Assembly (NCBI GenBank): GCA_002685535.1
Contig: NYXK01000009.1
Location: 74,155-113,958, forward strand
DNA: 39,804 nt
Origin: Deltaproteobacteria bacterium
GTDB taxonomy: Bacteria > SAR324 > NAC60-12
Reading direction: 5' to 3'
Shown here: piece after piece, positions 9,234 through 20,485 of the stretch
How the letters are laid out: each line of letters opens with the position of its first letter
How positions within the stretch are numbered: the stretch's first letter is position 1
Translations under genes and position numbers: made by a program
Notes under the pieces: model-generated
What the model was told of the DNA's origin: nothing
What the model saw: only the letters and a program-made list of their open reading frames with translations
The model's database searches: none

Positions 9234-11232
9234 ATGGCTGCGCATTTCCCATGCCATCGCTCGGCACGCACCTTACATTCTGCTGGAACACGATTAATAG
9301 CAGGTGAGCAGCTCGAGAAGTCGTTCTTATCTTGGTATGTTCTGAGAAAATCGAATTCTACATCGAGCTTTTCTTTTCGCGACACTGTTTTCGGGCAGCT
9401 TGTCCGCTTGGCTTCGGGAAATCGGATGATGAAGTTTCCTGATCCAGCGGATAAAAATTTATGGAAAACTTTCACTAGGAGCTCACCATGTTCTAGAATT
9501 AATACATGTCATGAAAGACCAATTACTTCTGATGCTGGCAATGGAGGAGAAAAGGGCGGCATGACTCTGAACAAAAATGGAAATGGAAACATCAATATGT
9601 ATCTTGTCGACTGGTACGATGCAGGTGATCTCGAGGTATGAATCCAAACAAACTTTTAAGGTTGTTTTAACTTAGCTGACACCGTCAAAGAATCCTCAAA
9701 ATTGGTCAACGTCCCACAAGCTTTTGATAACATTCCAAATTTGTATTCTCAACTTTGGAATCTACATTGGCAGTTCGATCTATACGCCCGGTGACCTCGA
9801 TATCATGGAGGAGTTTGGAGCTAGTGAGATCGTAGCCACACTTGGTCTTTCACTATTTGTGCTGTGGGTATACGAATACCTTCCATCCCGATTAGAATTT
9901 GCCCCAACGATTAATACTGATACTCTATTCTCGAAGTGGCTACGGTCTCGGTCCAATGCTCTTCGCATCAATGTCCGAAATCCCAACAATTGGTCGTAGC
10001 AGAATATACTTCTGGACTCTCTTCGTATTCGTGATGCTTCAGCTTCCGACAGGATATGCAAGAAACACATCAATGCTACTCATCTTTCGCTTCCTGAGCG
10101 GCTTCTTTGGCGGACCTGTACTCGCAACCGGCGGAGGAACAATCATGGATATATATTACCTCCCCAAGAGGTACTCTACTGGATCGGCGTCTTTGGTGCT
10201 TGCGGCATACTCGGGCCTGTGTTTGGACCACTCGTGGGTGGATTTGCAGCCCAAGCGAAAGGATGGCGCTGGACGATCTGGGAGCTCGCTTGGTTGTGTG
10301 CGGCTGTCCTGATCGTGTTGTTTTTCTTCATGCCAGAAACCAACCCGAGCAACATCCTCTACCGTCGAGCGAAGAGAATCAGGAATATGACTGATGACAC
10401 CAGGTTCAGGAGTCAATCCGAGATAGTCGCCGAGCAGGTGACGCGGAGAGACGAATTGGCCGTGTTAGGGGGGGCTTTCACTCCGCCATTCCAGGAACCC
10501 GTTATCTTCTTCGTGGACATATACAGTGCTCTGCTATACAGGGTCTTATACTTGTGGTTTGAATCTTTTCCTCTGGTATTTGGAGATATCTATCACTTCA
10601 ATATTGGCCAGCAAGGATTGGTGTTCTTGGGAATTTTCGTTGGCGGAGTCATCACCTTGTCGCGCTACCTCCTTTGGATCCGCAGATACATTGTTCCGAA
10701 GTTCAGCAATTCTTCTGTCAAGCCAGAAGTTATTCTACCGCCAACTTTCTTTGGAGACTTTGCGCTTCCAATATGTTTGTTTTGGTATGGATGATCAGCC
10801 TGAGCGGACGTCTACTTCATGGTACCTCTGGTGGGGTCCGGTTTCTTTACAGTCAGTATCATCACACTGTTCATGCCGATTCTCACCTATCTGTGCATGT
10901 CATATCCGCAGTATGCGGCGTCAGTGATGGCTGGCAACCCGCTTTTCAGGGCGTCATGTGGTGTGGTGTTCCCTCTTTTCGTAAGTATTGATGGCATCAA
11001 ACGTGTTTCTTTTCAGATTGCTAAAATCTACATACGCACGAGCTCTTTTTCGTAACCTTGGAATTGGTCCTGGAAGCTCCCTCCTTGGTGGTCTATCGAT
11101 TCTATTCATGCCCATACCTTTTATTCTGTATCGTGTAAGTCGAGCTCATTAATTCCTGTGAACCTTTCGCTGACTTTTGATGAGTACGGTGAGAAGATTC
11201 GACACCAAAGCAAAAATGCAAGCAAGGCATAA
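9234..11232 (+). pseudogene. DHA1-type MFS drug transporter, disrupted
   Basis: The conserved N-terminal cytosolic motif FRDTVFGQLVRLASGNRMMK and YLVDWYD precede intron 9636-9690, then NPQNWS and the first membrane helix. Intron 9864-9936 joins LSLFVL to GYGLGPMLFASMSEIPTIGR. FRFLSGFFGGPVLATGGGTI, GPVFGPLVGGFAAQAKGWRW, MPETNPSNILYRR, LYLWFESFPLVF and PQYAASVMAGNPLFRASCG mark a 12-helix DHA1 family member (benomyl/caffeine-resistance type), a plasma-membrane proton antiporter. The C-terminus YGEKIRHQSK ends at TAA 11230. Lesions: a frame change at about 10168-10176 (LPKR to YWIGVFG) with no possible intron; TGA at 10792 replacing an expected Trp; TGA at 10801 replacing an expected Arg; and the acceptor of intron 10981-11035 reading AC instead of AG. 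The start ATG at 9234 is uncertain. Confidence 0.85.
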
Positions 11233-12294
11233 TGCCTGATCGTCGACAGACAAGAGGACAGATAGGACCAGTCGGGCGGAAGACTTGAAAGTGAACATGA
11301 ATAGCAGGCGACTTTGTATTATTGAGAAGGTGATGAACTGAAGAATCACCACCGAGGAACCATCACTCGAGCAGACACTGTCCTCATCAAGCGCGAAAGT
11401 ATTAAAACAATACACCAATAGCTGCATCGCCAAGGCCAATATCAAGTAGCAACCATTACTTCGTGAATAGTTGCTGAAATAAGGTTATGCTGGGATAAGA
11501 AAGACAAGAATTTCCGCCCAGAATGCATTCGAATCTCTTGAAATGCCGCCTTGGACTCCATCTTCCCCAGCCTCTCTCACTTGTAAGTAGTGATTTTCGC
11601 CAGCACCAAGCACCCCATCGCCATGACTTCCAGTACATGACTCAAAATGACGCCTGGGAACTAACGATCTCGTACAGCGTACAGCGCATTGCACAGCGCA
11701 GTCCATTAACCGAGACAGCACTAAGCCCCACAACCCCAAGATCAACAAAGCCCCTCGTATCCAAAAATACAACCTCCACTTCTACATCCGCCAAACTCTC
11801 ATCTCAGCCTTGTGACTTGCCTTCCCCACCATGACTACCGATGCGGGATACCAGATGCAGGAGAGAAAGTAAGATAAGCCCTGAACGAGCCTCATGACGT
11901 CGTTCGGCACAGGGATCGAATGAGGGGTATCACGTACAATCGTCAGCCTCGTGAGGTCGGTAGTTGTACTTCTTGAGAGCGCTTGAGAGGATTCTGACGG
12001 TAATACGAGGATAGAGCGCCAAGATCTTGTGGAAATGACGGAATTTACATTCTTGAAGAGAAGGAAGTACGAGATACTTACGAGAAGTTGGTGAGATGTG
12101 ACGGCGCTCGTTACTGCCGATATACCGTATCGCTCAAGATATAATGAGGGGATTTGGGAGATATAAGGGTCAAGAGAACCTTCTGTGTGGCTATCAACTC
12201 AGACATCAGATTCATATTAATTCAGTTCCAACACCAACAACTCACTTTCAAAACTATACTCATTATTCCCAAATATTCAGACACAACCATCAGA
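11233..12294. other. Intergenic region with possible membrane-protein remnant on minus strand
   Basis: On the minus strand, 12025-11938 reads ILALYPRITVRILSSAL and then a segment ending EADD. An intron from 11937 to an acceptor at 11881 continues it as WLILLSLLHLVSR before a stop. This resembles the start of fungal rhodopsin-domain (PTH11-like) membrane proteins, but no ATG and no later helices were found. It may be a short decayed fragment or chance. Other ORFs here look random. Confidence 0.25.
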
Positions 12295-12759
12295 ATGAAG
12301 TTCACAACCGCATCCACCATCCTCGCTCTCGCCAGCAGCACCCTCGCCGCGGACGGAATCTTCGCCATCACCGGCACCGGTCAAGTAAGTCCATTCCATC
12401 TTCCACCTTCCCTTCCTCTCCCCAGCAACATTAACTAACCCCATCCTCCCCAGACCGGTCCACCAACCCTCGTAACCCTTCGCGTCGACAATGGCCTCGT
12501 CGGCGACGCACCCAAATGCTCCGGCACAGCAGAGACCTCACCCCTCCCAGCTTCCGGCAGCATCCCCTGTGTCGAAGGTTACGCCCTTACCTATTCCTGG
12601 CCAAGCATCAACGAGCCGATTGCAGCGACCTATACCAACCCCACGAATACGTTCACGTACAATGTGCCGAACAATGGGTGTGATGCGAATAATGTATGCC
12701 AGTTTGGGTTCACGAATACCTTCCCGGGGAAGAAGATGGCAAGGGCTTTGAGAGTTTAG
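12295..12759 (+). CDS. Small secreted protein with four cysteines
   Basis: Two exons, 12295-12384 and 12454-12759, give 131 aa. The intron has GTAAGT and a pyrimidine-rich CCTCCCCAG end. The N-terminus MKFTTASTILALASSTLA is a typical fungal signal peptide, followed by ADGIFAITGTGQTGPPTLV. The mature chain contains four Cys (KCSG, IPCVEG, NGCDA, VCQF), enough for two disulfides, and has no membrane segment. A CT-rich, A-rich leader with CAAC motifs precedes the ATG, as is common for expressed fungal genes. No domain is recognised. It could be a cell-wall-associated or effector-like secreted protein; the function is open. The second exon also carries a longer ORF in another frame, which is a shadow. 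Confidence 0.75.
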
Positions 12760-13049
12760 GAGATGAATGAGAAGATGAGGTGGAGATGGGGTGAGAGGAT
12801 TGAGTTGAGGATTTGGGGTCGTTGAGAGGTAGATTCCTTAATGTAATTTGTCATCTTCGAAGCCTGAAGTACCCTTGTTCAGATTCACTTGAGCTTGAGC
12901 CTGCCTAGAAAATGAGTGAATGTGAAAGAGGGTTGATATTCTCTCAAAATCTGATTATCATAAGCCAACGCTTGGCGCGGCATAAAAGTATCTGCTGCGG
13001 AATCCCAAATCCAGACGCCGTGTATGCAATTTTTACAAACAATGCCCAC

Positions 13050-14974
13050 TCACTTCGCAACCTTAGCCTTCTTCTTGGGCCGCTCTTCCGCATCGCTTCC
13101 AGGTCCATCCTCATCCTCGCTGCCGCTGCTGCTATCGTGATTGGAATCGTACTCCTCAGCAACATCACTTTCACTGTCTGTCTTGAAATCCTCGTCCGCA
13201 CTCTCGCTGTCCTCGTCCGCACTTCCTCTGTCGGCTCTCGCTGCAACGACTTCCTCGTCGCTGGATGCCATATCGGGTTCTCTGAGAGCAGCAGCCAAAA
13301 GAGCAGAACTGTCCTCGTCCATCTCGTTCTTGACTCTCAACCCCTTAATCTTAAAGAAGTCCTCCAGAGGCTTCTGCTCTTCTCTGTTGATGTTGGAAAA
13401 TTGAGACTCAGCAACAGATCCCTTCATCTGAACGGTGATATCGAAAGTTCGAGATGCGGAAACAGCTCCACCGACTCGCGATAGGACAATGTACTCAATT
13501 TGATCGAATTGAATGTAAGTTGCGGGCTTGGGCACGAACATGAAAGCCTTCTCGAGACAGTAGAGGAAACCTTCACTAGCCTTGATAGAACATTTAATGC
13601 CGGATTGTTGATGGTGACTGTGCATGTTAGCGATATTTGTGATGAATACTTGACGAAACATACCTTCGGAAGTCCTTGGCTGGTTGATTGACCTTCTTTC
13701 CTGTAAGTCCGCGGAAAACCTGAGTGACGACCTGATGTAATGGTGACTCGTAACGTGGCTCCAGCTTGTCCTTGTACTTCTCCTTCATCAACTCTTCGGT
13801 CATATTCAGATCAATGGTAACCTCCTCGTCCTTCTTAAACTGCATAACCAGGAAAGGATATCTCGTTTGACCTTGTCGAAGCGGAGGGTCAAGACCAATA
13901 CAGATCATGAAATGCAGGTCGTCAGGTTTGGGAAGAATCATGAACTTCTTCAAGTTGTCGTATTGGATCTTGTAGTCGTATGTCTTACCACGAAGTCTGA
14001 AGGAGTTCTCGTACATATCGATATCGAATCGTCCTCTGCAAATCGTTAGGGAACCCTCTCAGCAGGGGTATGCAATCATCATACCTGGGAGTAAGATGCA
14101 GAACATCCAAGAAAGTTGCGAATGTGTCGCCAGCCACCTCACCAATCTCCGCCTTGTCCATTAGAGTGTCGTAGAAGAGATTGGCAGCATTTGTCTCTTC
14201 CTCGACTCCTTCAGCATCACTCGCCGCATCCTCTCCCTCTAGAGCCTCCTTCTTCGTAGTGACACCTGGAATATAGAATCGCATCTCAACAAGCTGGTCT
14301 TTACCACCACCAGCCTTCTTTCCCTTTCCACGAGCACCACCCAATGCGCCGTTCGTGCCCGTGTCATCACCATTCGCGGGAAGAGCAAACTCAACAGCAA
14401 CCTCGTTCTTGCCAGCCAAGTTCGTATTCGAGATCTCGGAATATGGGATTTCGAAAGCAGGTCGATTCTGGACGTTGAATTGTAGCTCTGCCTTTCCAAA
14501 CTCGCCTTTGCCCCAATTCCAGCCTCGCAGCGCATGCTCCTTGTGCTCGAGATTCGTGCTGTACCAGTTCTTGAAGACCTTGCTTATGCGCTCGAAGTCC
14601 TGCTGCCATTAGAACCCGACAGCGAGATGATGTAGATGTACCAACCTCTTGAGAGAAGCCATCAAGCTGAACAACGCCCGAGTTTCTCAGCAGAATCTTC
14701 ACCTCATACCCCTTGGCTGCGCGACTCCATTGCGCACCACCGATGTTACTGTGATCGAGCGTAAAGGTGTCGCCGCCTCCAGATGGTTTCCAGCCAAACC
14801 CGTTTTCTGCGAATCGGCACTTTCCTGATTCCTTGGAGAGATCGAGGTAGATGTTGTCGAAGCTTTCTCTGCCAGTACGGGAAATGTCAGTGATTGATAC
14901 ATCCATTTTGGAGAATGATTTCGTTCGACAAGCGTTGTGGAAGATTCGAAGAGAAAGGTAGCTTACAGAGCCAT
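13050..14974 (-). CDS. POB3: FACT complex subunit POB3 (SSRP1 homologue)
   Basis: Five exons: 14974-14967, 14868-14646, 14599-14085, 14035-13664 and 13617-13050. They sum to 1686 bases, giving 561 aa, close to the yeast protein. POB3 pairs with SPT16 in FACT, the nuclear H2A-H2B chaperone that lets polymerases pass nucleosomes. The N-terminus MALESFDNIYLDLSKESGK, AENGFGWKPSGGG and LRNSGVVQLDGFSQE are family hallmarks. AFEIPYSEISNTNLAGKNEV and RFYIPGV lead into the tandem PH-like domains (MYENSFRLRGKTYDYKI, GLTGKKVNQPAKDFRSHHQQ). The end is a long Asp/Glu/Ser-rich tail followed by PKKKAKVAK, and there is no HMG box, as in fungi. The first coding exon is only 8 bases (ATGGCTCT). Confidence 0.97.
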
Positions 14975-16114
14975 TTTAAATGGAAAGTAGGTAGATGCCC
15001 GATTGAGTGTTTGCTTTGTTGCGGGTAGGTGAATTGCAGCTGCTGCATTGCTTCCGCGTAAAGTGGAAAGCAAGCGCGATCTGACGCGCCTGGACAATTT
15101 ACCATCACGTGACTCCAATAGAATATTTCGGGCGTGAAGTGAAGCTCAATTTGGGCCAATTTGGGATCTTTGTATCGTACGTGAAGTATCTTTTACGTTC
15201 AGATGGAGTGGAAAATAACCATAGTGAGTCATACAGTGAGTTCCAATCTCGGAAGTTGGTCACAAATGATTGACTACAGAAGTTGAATTATTCAACTCCG
15301 GAGGAAATGGAGACCAGACTCGAGTGATTGACTAGGTACTTCATGAGCATGATTTCCATGCTGTTTGCTGTTCAAGATCTGGAATATCAGGCAGCACATT
15401 TGCAAAAGATTCTAGTAGCCGTTTCTTTGGATCAGCCATAGTGAACTTCGATCACTTGATGTGGCATAAGAAGCTACAAGCACACGCAAACACTATTGAA
15501 GCGTCAAGATGGATGTGATAAGTGGGACTGGCTTTTGCTGTTATTACTTTATTGCATAATTACAGCCTCTCAGGCCTCTCTCAAATACCATCTACCACCA
15601 CTGCCACCCCAAGCTTCCAATCGCAAATCCCAGAGTACCATCAAAGCTAGCATCTTCCGCAATCTTCCATTCCCAGGAACGCTGCACCAAAGCACATGCA
15701 TGCGTAAAGCCATCCTTCCACCCTCAGCACCAATAGCTACCACCCTATCATACTATTAAAGGAAAATGGGAATCCGAACCAGACCAGCAAAAAGCACCAC
15801 GCACGAGTAGATTTTGATGGGAAATTCGTCGATTTGCAACCGTTACGACTGAGGCCATGGCCCATCCCGTTTTGAAAATGCAAAATGACGCATGCGGAAT
15901 AGGACATCAAGGCATTATAACAAGTGAGAAGAAGACCTGCTGAACTTTTGCTCCGAGAAAAGAGAACCGAAATAGAATGCATGGGGTGAGAAGTCGAGGT
16001 AGAGTTACAAGTGTCCTGGTCTCATTAGTGACCGAAGTCCAAGTATGGTACAGTGTCGAAAGTCAGAGATTGTGTATGAGGGAGGATGTCGGCGATCAGG
16101 ATTGCGCTCATCAA
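14975..16114. other. Intergenic region upstream of POB3
   Basis: About 1.1 kb lie between the POB3 start and the 3' end of the G3BP-like gene, both on the minus strand. The short ORFs here show no recognisable family or splice pattern. No repeat or RNA gene was seen. Confidence 0.5.
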
Positions 16115-17778
16115 TCAAGCATTGGTGGGTGTGCTCGTGCCCCGGCCTCTTGGAGCGCCTCCGCCACCACGGCCACGGTTCTGGAACTGGCCACGACCCC
16201 GTTGGTTGAGGCCTCCACGTCCTCCAGCATAGCCGTTTCCACCATAAGCACTTGGCTTAGGTCGGCGAGGCTCGACGTAGATTGCCTCTCCAGAGACTTG
16301 GTGTGGGTTGGCGGCAGCGGCAGCTTGATAACCTTCAGGAGTGGCATACTCGACAAAGGCACAATTCTAGGTCTTGTTAGCTATCGAAGATAAAATGAAT
16401 CTTAGGAAACTTACCTTTCCGCGGTTCACGTCAAAGTAGATCAAGTTGCCAAATCCGCCCAGAGCAGCACGCAGCTCCTCAGTTCCAACCTTCTCAGTGA
16501 CATTACGGACGTATCCCATGGTGCCCTCCTTCTCAGGTGGACCAGAGATTGATTGTGGACGGTTCTGTCTCTTTTGCTCACTTCCGACACTTTGCCATCC
16601 TGCTCCATTCTCCTTATCCTTCTCGGCGGCTGGGACAGGCGCAGGAGCTGGTGTAGGAGCTTGGGCAGGCTTGGCAGCTGGTGGAGCTTGACGAGGTTGA
16701 GCAGGTGGTGTAGAGGTCTTAGGAGCGACAACTGGGACGGCAGGCTTGGGGGCGGAACCAACAGCTGCTGCGGCTCTGCTTGCCCAGCTAAGGGGCTTTG
16801 GTGGGCCGGCTGGCTGAGCGGGAGCTGCTGGCTTGGTGGTAGATGGAGCACGGGTGATGGCTGGGCTTGGAACAGGGTCTTTTGGCTTCTCTGGCTCCTT
16901 GATCTCCTCCTCGACCTGCTTCTCGGCGACTTCTGGAGTTGGAGCTTCCTCAACCTTTGGGGCAGCGGCTGGGATCTCCTCAACTTCAGGAGCTGGGGTA
17001 CCATTGGTCGTTGGCTCAGCTTCAGCAACTGGCTCGGGCTCAGCAACTTCCTCTAGCTTCTTGTCTACAACCTCGGCATCCAATGGAGCAGCAGGCTCCT
17101 CAGTTGTAACTTGGGCCTTTGGCATCTCAACATCCTCAACCAAAGGTCCAGCAGCAGACTCCTCCTGAGCGTTGTCAACAGGCTCCTCCTCACCCTCCTC
17201 ATTGATGTATCTGAAGATGTCGTTGAGGACGAAGTATCCGGTAGGTTGTTGAGCAAGAACGAAGGTTTGAACAAATTTCTTAAGCTCGGCGGACTTGTTG
17301 GAGGTTTCACCAATGACTTGGATGACGATATTGTCGTATGAAGCTTGGGAATCGACGTTGGAGACGCGGACCTTACAGTCTTGGAAGTCGAGATCCTTGA
17401 TGCGCTCTTGGATGGCCTGCAGACGTTAGCTTGGGAAATGGGGCAAGGTAGTAGCAAACTTACGCTTCGGCCTACAGAAACTGGAGCGACCTCTGCCTCG
17501 AGACCAGAAACGAATTGAGATCGCTTTCCATAGAAGAGCTACGGCTAGTTAGTAAAGTGAGCGCAAAAGAGGCTTCAGATACTTACATGAAGCTTCTCTG
17601 GAGACTTGCTCAAGGTAGTGTAGTATTGCTCGACGAAGTACCATCCAACCTCATCTTTTGAAAGGTCATTGCCCGAGGCATTTCCGCTTGTAGAGTCAGC
17701 GGCACCCGAGGTAGCTGGGTACTGCTCAGTAGTGCTCTTGTACTGCTCCTGTTGAGCGAAGCTGCCATTGGTTGCCAT
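16115..17778 (-). CDS. G3BP/Nxt3-like RNA-binding protein (NTF2 + RRM + RGG)
   Basis: Four exons: 17778-17587, 17538-17464, 17416-16415 and 16366-16115. They total 1521 bases and 506 aa. After a Gln/Ser-rich start, residues of about 45-160 form an NTF2-like domain (DEVGWYFVEQYYTTLSKSPE, LFYGKRSQFVSG, PTGYFVLNDIFRYI). The middle is a long Glu/Pro/Ala-rich disordered region. An RRM follows (GYVRNVTEKVG, LIYFDVNRGKNCAFVEYATP), then an RGG/GRG tail (GGRGGLNQRGRGQFQNRGRG). This is the architecture of metazoan G3BP, fission yeast Nxt3 and yeast Bre5. These bind mRNA, take part in stress granules, and in yeasts serve as cofactor of the Ubp3-type deubiquitinase. The cytoplasmic role is inferred from family. 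The splice sites are clean and the stop TGA is at 16115. Confidence 0.95.
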
Positions 17779-20017
17779 CGTGGAAGAAGTCGGGAGATGA
17801 GGAAGACGGGGGTCGACCTCACAAGACAGGAGTCAAGAGAGGGATGATAAAAGGCTGGAAGAGAAAGCGCGCAAGTAGTAAGGAAGACTGGAAATCTTCC
17901 GACAAGTGCTGCGATGTAGGATTGGCGGGTCGAGGCAGTCGAGTCCTGTCACGGATATCGAACGCGTTGGATGCTGGAACCTGAAGGAGGGACGACGGGA
18001 CGGTGCTTCTACAAAGAGAAGGGATCTTAGAGAGGCAGTTTAAATACAATGTAATTAGGAAGGAGCTGAAGGGAAGAACTGAAAAGAAGTTCTATGGGGA
18101 AGGACTGGAGATTGTGAGAGGTGGGGGAACAATTTGCTGGTTTTGCAGAGGGTGGAAGTGGAAGTTGTTCGATTTTGTCAATTCGAGCTAGAAGCCTTTC
18201 GGATTTTGGCGGCTGCGGCTAAGCGAAATGCTCCATATCACGTGTAGGTGGAAATGATTGCCAAGACATATTCAGTGACTTCATCAAACCTCAAGACGTG
18301 AATTGTTTGTTCCTTTGATCAAACGGTATATATGTAATGTTTGGTTTGCGATTCAATGTGGCTTGCAAATCAATGACACTTTCGGGTATTTGTACTTCCT
18401 TCTCCAGGATCTACAATTATATACCTCAGCAGACCAACACAAACACTTTCCATCCGCATGTATAGAGCAAACATTTTCAGAGCTTTGGTACAAAATCCTC
18501 AAGGACGCACTGATCCTCTTCTATGATAATCTCCTTATTAGGAGAAGCAATTTGTGGCCTAGTCAGCCTTCAGATATTAGGGATAAGGGCAAATAAGAGC
18601 GACCTCTGTATACTCCATATCAGCGTATACTTCCGATCTCCCACCATTTTCAGAATCATAATAGGCTGCTAAGCCCAGTCACTATGATTCATCAGTACAT
18701 CCAAGTCTCTGAACACCAGATAACATGTCATGTAATTCTCATTGGGGCAACCTCTAGGCAATGGACAGCTAGATAGATTTCATCTCTCGCACAGTCTAGT
18801 AGCGTCTTGCCTGGGAAATTCCCATCGTCACCTTCCAACTTAAATGGGGCCGGGTCTGCCAGTCATCCTGTAGATCTAATGTCTTGACGCGGAACCAGTC
18901 GAGAGTGGACCCTTCAAAAATCTCATAGCTCGTAATCTGCCTTTAATGAAAGATTGAGAGACTCGGTGCTTGAAGAGACTCTCTCGTAACGATCAGAGCC
19001 AACCAGATTGAACATAGCATGGAGAATTTCCGGTTCAAATCTCTCTTCCTCCAGGTCGAAGCGATATTTGCGAATTGCGCACTTCGGAGAGTGAGCTGTT
19101 ATCGATCCTCGAATCTAGATTTTTGTTCGTCAGGCGCACATGACTTTGACCTTGAAGTCGAGAGCCCTGCAGTGTTGCAGTGTTCGCAGAGATGACTCGT
19201 TCGAGCCACTGCGAATTACCCATGGCTCAGCAATGACTGCATCGTAGAGAGCACCGGGGAGTTTCGGAAACTCTCTGGATTTTGTCTCAGCGGAGATTGT
19301 GCAGAGATCTCCGGCTGCTGTCTAGCAGAGAGATAGAAATTGTCCTAGACTATCAGTAGACTTGGAAGTTCCTCAAGTAAGCGGGTCCGAAGTTTTGCTG
19401 GGGCTGGCAAAATAAGAAGCGCCAAAAGCATAAGGTGCCAGAATGAGCGGGCTGGTCAGAAGTCGGGAGACCAGAGACCAATATTTTGCGACTGTCAAGA
19501 CTTGGTGAAAACTTTGGTCTCCTTCAACCTCTGCAAGACATGACCGTCTCAAGGTAAGCTTCTCAATTGCAATATCACAAGCAAGAGAAGCGGCCAGCAG
19601 GATGAAGGAGAAACGAGGTCGAAAAAATATCATTGCCTGTCTGCGAACTCTAGCTCAAGTAGAGTGTGTATCCTTCCCAGCAAAACGTAGCCCAGTAGAC
19701 CAACGCAGGTGCACGACAAAGCAGCAACAAAACCAATGCAAAACCAGATGGTATAACTCGTAAAAAAGAACAAACAGCAATTCGTAACAACAGCGTAACA
19801 CTACCAGTGAAGCTCATCGACAAGCGATATGAAAGATGAAAAGTGTAACGCCCAATGCATGCCCTCGACCCATATCTCCATATCCATATCATGACCAGCG
19901 GACCATCTCCGCCGTATCCCTCCTCTCTGCTGTAGCCCTTCCCCCAAAAATCGCCCGCCCCAGATGTGGTCCCGCGTAAGGGTAAGCTCCCAGCAGTCGC
20001 ATGTAATGTGTGTCCAT
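17779..20017. other. Gene-poor stretch, 2.2 kb
   Basis: This interval lies between the G3BP-like gene start and the 3' end of the small conserved gene. The first 200 or so bases are purine-rich on the plus strand, consistent with a pyrimidine-rich leader of the minus-strand gene. Short ORFs at 18303-18596, 19373-19633 and 19650-19892 lack recognisable domains. I see no tRNA, transposon or repeat. Confidence 0.45.
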
Positions 20018-20485
20018 TTATGCCGCAGCCAGCTTCTCGTTCTCCATGATCTTCTCGTCCAACACGGGCTTCTTGCGATCCCGCATCACAGCATCCTGTC
20101 CTCCCATCCTCCTGCCTAGCGCACGTTCCAACTTGGCTCCCAATGCCAGACTGCTTAGGTGTTCGGTCTTCTCCTTTGTAGGTACGAAGCGTTGGGTGGC
20201 TAGCTTCTTATTTTCGAGCTTGAGGAGGCCATTCTCGATGTCCTTGATTTCTTGCTGGGCTGAGTCGGAGGAGAGGGTTGTCTTGACGGTGTTGGCAACG
20301 GAGGGGGCTGCGCTGTAGGTGCTAAACCGGGCAGAGGTGCGCTTCGAGGTAACCTTCTCGGGAGACGACATAGTCAGCTATGTTGTTGGTAGGAAACGGG
20401 GGTGCGGTGCGAATGAAGATGCGATATTGGGAGAGAGCGATGAAGATGGTTGGAGAAGGGGGAGAAGACTCACACTTGGGGCCAT
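20018..20485 (-). CDS. Small conserved fungal protein of unknown function
   Basis: Two-exon model: 20485-20474 and 20377-20018, giving 123 aa. The intron 20473-20378 (GTGAGT...CAACATAG) joins MAPS to LTMSSPEKV in one frame. A simpler model starts at ATG 20371 and gives 117 aa without the first exon. The chain is hydrophilic: a Ser/Thr-rich N-terminus (KRTSARFSTYSAAPSVANTV), a predicted coiled helix (AQQEIKDIENGLLKLENKK) and the conserved-looking block TKEKTEHLSSLALGAKLERA followed by LGRRMGGQDAV. I recall similar small proteins across filamentous ascomycetes without an assigned function. No signal peptide or membrane segment is present. Confidence 0.75.

Noticed and set aside
9864..9936. Apparent frameshift in the MFS gene after LSLFVL
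   Set aside because: A GTGGGT...CTCGAAG intron with CTGAT branch joins it to GYGLGP, so it is not counted as damage.
11456..11834. Several minus- and plus-strand ORFs downstream of the MFS gene
   Set aside because: They are mutually overlapping with no family resemblance.
12491..12751. 86-codon ORF MASSATHPNAPAQQ and others over the secreted-protein gene
   Set aside because: The spliced frame with signal peptide and paired cysteines explains the region better.
16441..17046. 201-codon Leu/Ser/Gln-rich ORF and plus-strand ORFs inside the G3BP-like gene
   Set aside because: They are frame shadows of a Pro/Ala/Glu-rich low-complexity region in the real gene.
19020..19060. GGTTCAAATC sequence suggesting a tRNA T-arm
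   Set aside because: The flanking bases do not form a T stem and no matching D or anticodon arm is present upstream.
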